Part shown: positions 49,331 through 53,826 of the stretch, one piece after another
How positions within the stretch are numbered: position 1 is the stretch's first letter
Layout of the letters: each line of letters begins with the position of its first letter
Source: Prevotella sp.
GTDB lineage: Bacteria > Bacteroidota > Bacteroidia > Bacteroidales > Bacteroidaceae
Assembly: GCA_016291915.1 (NCBI GenBank)
Contig: JAEEZP010000009.1
Span: forward strand, 1-53,826
Direction: 5' to 3'
Length of the DNA stretch: 53,826 nucleotides
Made by a program: the position numbers and the translations under genes
The notes under the pieces: generated by a model
What the model was told of the DNA's origin: nothing
The model's database searches: none
Seen by the model: the letters and a program-made list of their open reading frames with translations, nothing else

Positions 49331-50836
49331 TTAATCACTTGAACGGGTGGCTTGTCGGGCAAGATAAGTAAACACATGATCCATGTCCGGCTGGTTGTAC
49401 TTCCGTTTCAGTTCTTCAGGGGTTCCCATCGCACTGATCTTTCCATCAACCATAATACTGATACGGTCACAATACTCAGCCTCATCCATATAATGGGTGG
49501 TTACAAAGACCGTTATGCCACGGCCCGCTGCTTCATAGATCAGTTCCCAGAACTGACGACGGGTGGCAGGGTCAACACCACCAGTCGGTTCATCCAGGAA
49601 GACAATTCTCGGTTCATGGAAGATACTGACGGAGAAAGCTAGCTTCTGTTTCCATCCCAAAGGCAAAGAACCTACCAGATCGTTCTTATGTTCTGTGAAC
49701 TGCAGTCTATTCAACAGTTCGTCTGTCTTTACCTTGATATCCTCATTCTTCATCCCGTAGATACCGGCAAAAAGACGGATATTCTCAGCTACGGTCATAT
49801 CTTCATAGAGGGAGAAGCGCTGACTCATATAACCGATATGTTTCTTGATCTGCTCGTGTTCTTTACAGATGTCGTATCCCGCCACTCGCCCTGTACCACT
49901 TGTTGGCTGATTCAGTCCTGTCAGCATGTGCATGGCTGTAGTCTTTCCCGCTCCGTTAGCACCGAGGAATCCAAAGATCTCTCCTTTCTTCACAGTGAAC
50001 GAGATATCATCGACAGCATGGAAACTACCGAAAGCCTTGACAAGATGTGAGACTTCAATGACATTGTCAGAATCAGCGGAAGTTAATTCTTCACTCTTCA
50101 CTATTAACTCTTCATTTCTTTTGATGCCCGGAGGATTGAACACATCCTTAAACTTTTCCAAGATGATTTCCGGAGTGTCGATGCCACGTATACACCCTTT
50201 ATCAAGGAAGGCGACACGCTCACAACAACGTACCTCGTCGAGATAAGGGGTGGAAGCCACAATGGTGATACCACGCTCCTTCAGCATCAGCAACATCTCC
50301 CACAACTCCTTACGGCTCACAGGATCGACACCTGTGGTGGGCTCATCGAGGAACAGTACACTCGGTTGGTGCACAAGGGCACAAGAAAGTGCAAGCTTCT
50401 GTTTCATACCTCCTGACAAAGCACCTGCACGACGATCCTTAAACCGTTCTATCTGTGAGTAGATGGCTTTTATATTGTCGTAACCTTTCTCAACCGTTGT
50501 ACCGAATAATGTCGCAAAGAACTTCAGGTTCTCCTCCACCGTCAGATCTTGATAAAGCGAAAAACGTCCCGGCATATACCCTACCCGCTTACGTATCTCA
50601 TTCATCTGTCCCACTGTATCATAACCTTCGACCGTTGCCTTACCACCATCCGGCTTCAATAAGGTACATAGGATCCGATAGAGAGACGTCTTGCCGGCTC
50701 CATCAGGACCGATGATGCCGAACACCTCACCACTCCTAACAGAGAATGACACATCCTGCAAAGCGCAAACCTTGCCGTAGTGCTTACTGATCCCGTTTAC
50801 TTCAATCGCATTCAAAACCTTAGACTCTATACTCAA
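49331..50836 (-). CDS. ABC transporter ATP-binding protein with two fused ATPase domains (YbhF-like)
   Basis: A 501-residue protein. Domain 1: Walker A GPDGAGKTS (about 43-51), signature LSGGMKQKL (about 141-149), Walker B VLFLDEPTTGVDP. Domain 2: Walker A GANGAGKTT (about 294-302), a degenerate signature LPLGWKQKL (about 391-399), Walker B IVFLDEPTGGVDP and HYMDEAEYCDR. Family members energise paired ABC-2 permeases. The linker (about 238-256, NEELIVKSEELT) is encoded by the same 7-base repeat found between genes elsewhere in the window. The start is 2 bases after the HlyD-type gene's stop. Confidence 0.92.
   Translation of the reverse strand: MSIESKVLNAIEVNGISKHYGKVCALQDVSFSVRSGEVFGIIGPDGAGKTSLYRILCTLLKPDGGKATVEGYDTVGQMNEIRKRVGYMPGRFSLYQDLTVEENLKFFATLFGTTVEKGYDNIKAIYSQIERFKDRRAGALSGGMKQKLALSCALVHQPSVLFLDEPTTGVDPVSRKELWEMLLMLKERGITIVASTPYLDEVRCCERVAFLDKGCIRGIDTPEIILEKFKDVFNPPGIKRNEELIVKSEELTSADSDNVIEVSHLVKAFGSFHAVDDISFTVKKGEIFGFLGANGAGKTTAMHMLTGLNQPTSGTGRVAGYDICKEHEQIKKHIGYMSQRFSLYEDMTVAENIRLFAGIYGMKNEDIKVKTDELLNRLQFTEHKNDLVGSLPLGWKQKLAFSVSIFHEPRIVFLDEPTGGVDPATRRQFWELIYEAAGRGITVFVTTHYMDEAEYCDRISIMVDGKISAMGTPEELKRKYNQPDMDHVFTYLARQATRSSD
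50082..50115. repeat. 7-base repeat array inside the ABC ATPase coding sequence
   Basis: On the minus strand, units GAAGAGT, TAATAGT, GAAGAGT and GAAGAAT encode the interdomain linker in frame. About 28 of 30 bases match the intergenic array at 21495-21526, and the array at 30970-31000 is a third close copy. Confidence 0.8.
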
Positions 50837-50838
50837 AA

Positions 50839-51726
50839 CTAGAACTTCACTTCGCCGTACATTCCTATTTTGATATAACCGTCGTTGTTCACGGCAATCT
50901 TCACTGCATACACCAAATCTGCCCTTTCATCATCAGTAAGAATGGTCTTAGGAGTGAACTCCGAACGACTGCTGATCCAGGAAACGGCTCCTGGATATTC
51001 TTTCTTTTGTCCACCGCCATAGTCGGCAAATACCTTTACCGACTGTCCTACCTTCACCTGCTGTAACTGTGCGGATGTAACATAGGCACGGATATACATC
51101 TTACTGACATCCGCTATCTTGAAGAGCGGTTTACCCATGGCAACAAACTCACCACGCTCGACATACTTCTCTAACACCGTTCCCTGAACAGGTGCAAGGA
51201 TATGACATTTACGTAACTGATCATACAACTGACTAACCTGTACGTCGGTTGCTGCCATCTGTTTATTCAGGGCATTCGTATTTACAGAAAGAGATGACAT
51301 CTGAGCTGTGAGCTGTCGCTGTAACACCTGCACTTGACTGGTGGCATCATCAAGCATCTTTCTTGGGGCAGCCCCATCGTTGACCAACTCCTGGTAGCGG
51401 CGTTGCTCTTTTTGTGCCTTTGCCAACTGTTCCCGCGTTACGGCTATCTGCTTTTCCATATCAGGTTTCTGACTCTGATATATTGCCTTCGAAGCCTTTG
51501 TCTGTAGAATCTTCAACCATATCTGAGTAGTATCTATCAGTCCTACCTCACGACCCTCCTCTATCTCATCACCTTCATTCAAGGCAAAAGTCATCAGCAC
51601 GCCACTCTGTTCTGCAGAAACTGTCGTCTCTGTAGCCTCGAATGTGCCGGTAGCATCATACGCTTTCTCTTTGGTTCCACAGGCAGACAGTACCAATATC
51701 ATACCTGCTATAATCATCTTTTTCAT
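50839..51726 (-). CDS. HlyD-family periplasmic adaptor lipoprotein of efflux system (YbhG-like)
   Basis: A 295-residue lipoprotein (lipobox VLSAC, Cys16). The first half-lipoyl segment is VSAEQSGVLMTFALNEGDEI (about 37-56). A helical hairpin follows (about 70-170, QITVTREQLAKAQKEQRRYQEL-like), then the second half-lipoyl segment HILAPVQGTVLEKYVERGEF and a beta-barrel domain. It bridges the inner-membrane ABC permeases to the TolC-like channel. I chose ATG 51726 (MKKMIIAGM) because it gives the lipoprotein signal and lies 7 bases after the TolC-like gene. Confidence 0.9.
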   Translation of the reverse strand: MKKMIIAGMILVLSACGTKEKAYDATGTFEATETTVSAEQSGVLMTFALNEGDEIEEGREVGLIDTTQIWLKILQTKASKAIYQSQKPDMEKQIAVTREQLAKAQKEQRRYQELVNDGAAPRKMLDDATSQVQVLQRQLTAQMSSLSVNTNALNKQMAATDVQVSQLYDQLRKCHILAPVQGTVLEKYVERGEFVAMGKPLFKIADVSKMYIRAYVTSAQLQQVKVGQSVKVFADYGGGQKKEYPGAVSWISSRSEFTPKTILTDDERADLVYAVKIAVNNDGYIKIGMYGEVKF

Positions 51727-51733
51727 ATCGGGA

Positions 51734-52996
51734 TTAATTATTTGTTGCATATTTCAAATCGTATATCTCTTTCAGCATTTCAATCTCATGGACTGATCGT
51801 TGTACACGTGCCGCATTCTCGTTATTTATCTCCTTTACCAAATCATTCACATCGATAATTCCATGAGCGAGCTTAGACTCTGCTGCCTTACGTACAGAGG
51901 AACGTAAAGACAGGATCTCTTCATCTGCAGACATCAGCTGACGGTAACGGTTGATGTCCTCATTCTGTTGCAACTGTTCCAACCGGTTGTTGAACAGGAA
52001 TATTTCACGACTGTTTTCTGCCATCTCACGCTGTAACAAGATCTTTTCCCTGTCATTCTTATGCGTATAGAAGGCACCGATATTCCAGGTCAGACGAGCA
52101 CCTATCATACCGTTCAACGACCATGAACGACTCATCATATCCTTGAACATATTATATCCGGGGTAGCCGTAATAGCCGGAAGCGAAGACGGAGAACTTAG
52201 GTTTCAGCGAGGCTGACAACATCTTCTCCTGTGCGTCAGCCAATAAGAGTTGGGCATCGACAAGTCGGAGCTCCGGACGGCTGCCCATAGTACCGACCTC
52301 CATAGCTGCCGGTTTTACGGGTTCCTTCACCTCCAGACCGCAGAAGGTACTGAGCATCATCTGTAACGTTCGTTTCTGCGACTCCATATTGGTGGCTTGT
52401 TGGATGACTTTCAGCCGTTCTGCCTTTACGGAAAGATAATCGCTCTCAGCAGCAGTACCTCGTTTAAACATCGAAGAGAGTTTTTTCTCATTGGCATTAA
52501 GCAACTCCTGTAAATCGTTATTCAACAGTATCTGTTCGTTGAGTAACAGCAAGGCAAAGTACATCTCATTCACACGTTGACGTACCTGATATAAGGTAAC
52601 GGCTGTCTGAGCTTCCTGAACAGCCCCCTGACGCTGAGCTAACTCTTTCTGACTCTGGATCACTCCTCCGTCATAGATAACTTGATTGACATCTACCCCT
52701 ATCTTATATTGATCTTTTTTCAAGCCCTTCATATCAAGTCCCATCTGTTGGTAAACCGACTGCATCTGCTCCGGCCACGATGGCACATCACTCTGATAGG
52801 TAGCCTGGGCAATGGCTGATACTTGTGGCAACCACCCTTTTTGTATGTTCGATACCGTCAAAGAGGTTGTCTTGCCGATTAAATCATACTGTTGTATCAT
52901 AGGATAGTTATGCTCTGCAGCTGTCTGACATTCCTCTAATGTTTGGGCTCCGACCGCCAAAGGGAGCAATAATAACAAAAGTCCCAGTTTCTTCAT
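51734..52996 (-). CDS. TolC-family outer-membrane efflux protein
   Basis: A 420-residue protein with a signal peptide ending AVGAQ (about 14-18) followed by TLEECQTAAEHNYP, the usual N-terminus of Bacteroidota TolC proteins. Two repeats of long alpha-helices alternate with barrel strands (AIAQATYQSDVPSW; FASGYYGYPGYN; IGARLTWNIGAFY). It trimerises into an outer-membrane channel and tunnel. First gene of the five-gene efflux operon; the divergent AraC-type gene 190 bases away is the likely regulator. Confidence 0.93.
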   Translation of the reverse strand: MKKLGLLLLLLPLAVGAQTLEECQTAAEHNYPMIQQYDLIGKTTSLTVSNIQKGWLPQVSAIAQATYQSDVPSWPEQMQSVYQQMGLDMKGLKKDQYKIGVDVNQVIYDGGVIQSQKELAQRQGAVQEAQTAVTLYQVRQRVNEMYFALLLLNEQILLNNDLQELLNANEKKLSSMFKRGTAAESDYLSVKAERLKVIQQATNMESQKRTLQMMLSTFCGLEVKEPVKPAAMEVGTMGSRPELRLVDAQLLLADAQEKMLSASLKPKFSVFASGYYGYPGYNMFKDMMSRSWSLNGMIGARLTWNIGAFYTHKNDREKILLQREMAENSREIFLFNNRLEQLQQNEDINRYRQLMSADEEILSLRSSVRKAAESKLAHGIIDVNDLVKEINNENAARVQRSVHEIEMLKEIYDLKYATNN

Positions 52997-53048
52997 AAAT
53001 GATATATGTTATTCTTATAAACCAAAAATAATAATTCCATTGTCGGTG

Positions 53049-53056
53049 CAAAGGTA
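53049..53056 (-). promoter_or_regulatory. -7 promoter box for the efflux operon
   Basis: Minus-strand TACCTTTG matches TAnnTTTG exactly, 52 bases before the TolC-type start at 52996. No clear -33 box, which would suit activator dependence. Confidence 0.6.
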
Positions 53057-53153
53057 CAACAATAATCATCATCTTTCATTATCTTTATTTATGGAATAAT
53101 ATTCTTTTTGTTCGATTCTTATACAAAAAGGAAGGAAAGAACAAAGATTTTGT

Positions 53154-53161
53154 TATCTTTG
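53154..53161 (+). promoter_or_regulatory. -7 promoter box for the AraC-type gene
   Basis: TATCTTTG matches TAnnTTTG exactly, 24 bases before the ATG at 53186. It is divergent from the efflux promoter about 100 bases away, leaving a shared region for regulator binding. Confidence 0.6.
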
Positions 53162-53185
53162 TATCGGATTAAAGACAATTTACAC

Positions 53186-53826
53186 ATGAGTAGGAAACCA
53201 CAATTAATGAATCTGTTGCGTTTACGTGATATCTTCGAACCACAGATGGAAGAAATACGTAAACAGTTATTTATCAACGACCAATTGGTTGTACTCCACA
53301 GTACATCCGAAATTTTCAAACTCATGATCCGACAAGACCCTCCCTTTATTATAGATGACCATCGTATGGGTATTATCCTGAAAGGAGAAGCATGCATCAA
53401 TTTCAACCTCGTTGACAAACAGGTAAAAGCAGGTACACTCGTTTATCTTGGGCCAGGCTCTATTATCAGTCCTGTCAGCATATCTCCGGATTTTGAAATC
53501 TTTGGATTCGCAGTGACAACAGATTTTCCCTTACCCTTCGCACACGGACAGTTACCACAGGCATTCAATGGACAAGTACGTGATTTCCAGTTACCTGTCT
53601 GTGAGGCAAATCTCGATACTGCCCAGCAGATTCTCAACACGCTATGGCATGTCGTACATCAGAAAGACTACAGTCAACAAGTGGTGGCCAGCCTCATTGC
53701 CGCACAGATGCATCATTACGACTATGTCTTCCGACAGTACACACAACACCAGCAAAACTCACAAAGCAGAGAACAAACCATCTTCGACCGGTTTCTTTAT
53801 CTTGTCAACCGACATGCTACCCATGA
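53186..53826 (+). CDS. AraC-family transcriptional regulator, N-terminal part (cut by window end)
   Basis: An open frame of 213 codons from ATG 53186 runs off the window. The visible part is a cupin-like sensor domain (VVLHSTSEIFKLMIRQDPPF..., MGIILKGEACINFN, VYLGPGSIISPVSISPDFEIFGF) followed by a helical segment (NTLWHVVHQKDYSQQVVASLIAAQM) and the beginning of the linker to the DNA-binding domain (REQTIFDRFLYLVNRH). This is typical of Bacteroidota AraC-type regulators; the two helix-turn-helix motifs would lie beyond 53826. Divergent placement beside the efflux operon suggests it controls that operon. Confidence 0.8.
   Translation, partial: MSRKPQLMNLLRLRDIFEPQMEEIRKQLFINDQLVVLHSTSEIFKLMIRQDPPFIIDDHRMGIILKGEACINFNLVDKQVKAGTLVYLGPGSIISPVSISPDFEIFGFAVTTDFPLPFAHGQLPQAFNGQVRDFQLPVCEANLDTAQQILNTLWHVVHQKDYSQQVVASLIAAQMHHYDYVFRQYTQHQQNSQSREQTIFDRFLYLVNRHATH

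Noticed and set aside
49326..49377. Longer start for the first ABC-2 permease
   Set aside because: It would overlap the ATPase gene by about 45 bases; the ATG at 49326 sits 4 bases after the ATPase stop and fits the family N-terminus.

Overview
The window looks like a chromosomal segment from a Bacteroidota, most likely Prevotellaceae. The evidence is a complete porP-gldK-gldL-gldM-gldN block (core of the type IX secretion system, T9SS), a TonB receptor with a carboxypeptidase-like N-terminal domain, a Kdo transferase, a PgpH-type 7TM-HD protein and DUF6056-like membrane proteins. Many genes are also preceded by the Bacteroidota -7 promoter box TAnnTTTG, several with TTTG 19-22 bases further upstream. 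I see no rRNA, tRNA, CRISPR array or transposase. Intergenic DNA is rich in short-period tandem repeats and palindromic elements.

Layout: (1) 52-12478, + strand: six genes in one apparent operon, a TonB-dependent receptor, a DUF4876-like lipoprotein, a DUF6850-like barrel, and three tandem paralogues with a gingipain-like (C25) fold and C-terminal HEAT-like repeats. This is the best candidate for an undescribed system. (2) 12574-23795: housekeeping genes, namely gamma carbonic anhydrase, an MFS transporter, waaA and gltX (minus), a PgpH-like phosphodiesterase, an OMPP1/FadL-type protein and priA. (3) 23796-25030: 1.2 kb without genes, packed with inverted repeats. (4) 25031-31954, minus: a PorT-like small barrel and gldN, gldM, gldL, gldK, porP. 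(5) 32210-36103, +: a Thr-rich secreted protein and two tandem DUF6056-like polytopic proteins. (6) 36295-44445, minus: an operon for a Big-domain surface protein with a probable T9SS C-terminal signal, an outer-membrane barrel, a TANFOR-like protein, a Big-domain lipoprotein, a GtrB-type glycosyltransferase and a polysaccharide deacetylase. (7) 44954-45172, +: a 72-residue relic that joins the two ends of an AGCS sodium/alanine symporter. (8) 45176-52996, minus: an ABC exporter, then a TolC/HlyD/double-ATPase/two-permease efflux operon, with a divergent AraC-type regulator cut by the window end.

How the parts may work together: regions 4 and 6 plausibly cooperate, with T9SS exporting the Big-domain protein while the glycosyltransferase genes serve surface glycans. 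Region 1 would handle import and periplasmic processing of an unknown, perhaps peptidic, ligand. The other recurrent theme is a family of 7- and 8-base tandem repeats between genes. One copy lies in frame inside the ABC ATPase linker, and a separate palindromic element lies inside a signal peptide, so repeat DNA has apparently been co-opted as coding sequence at least twice.
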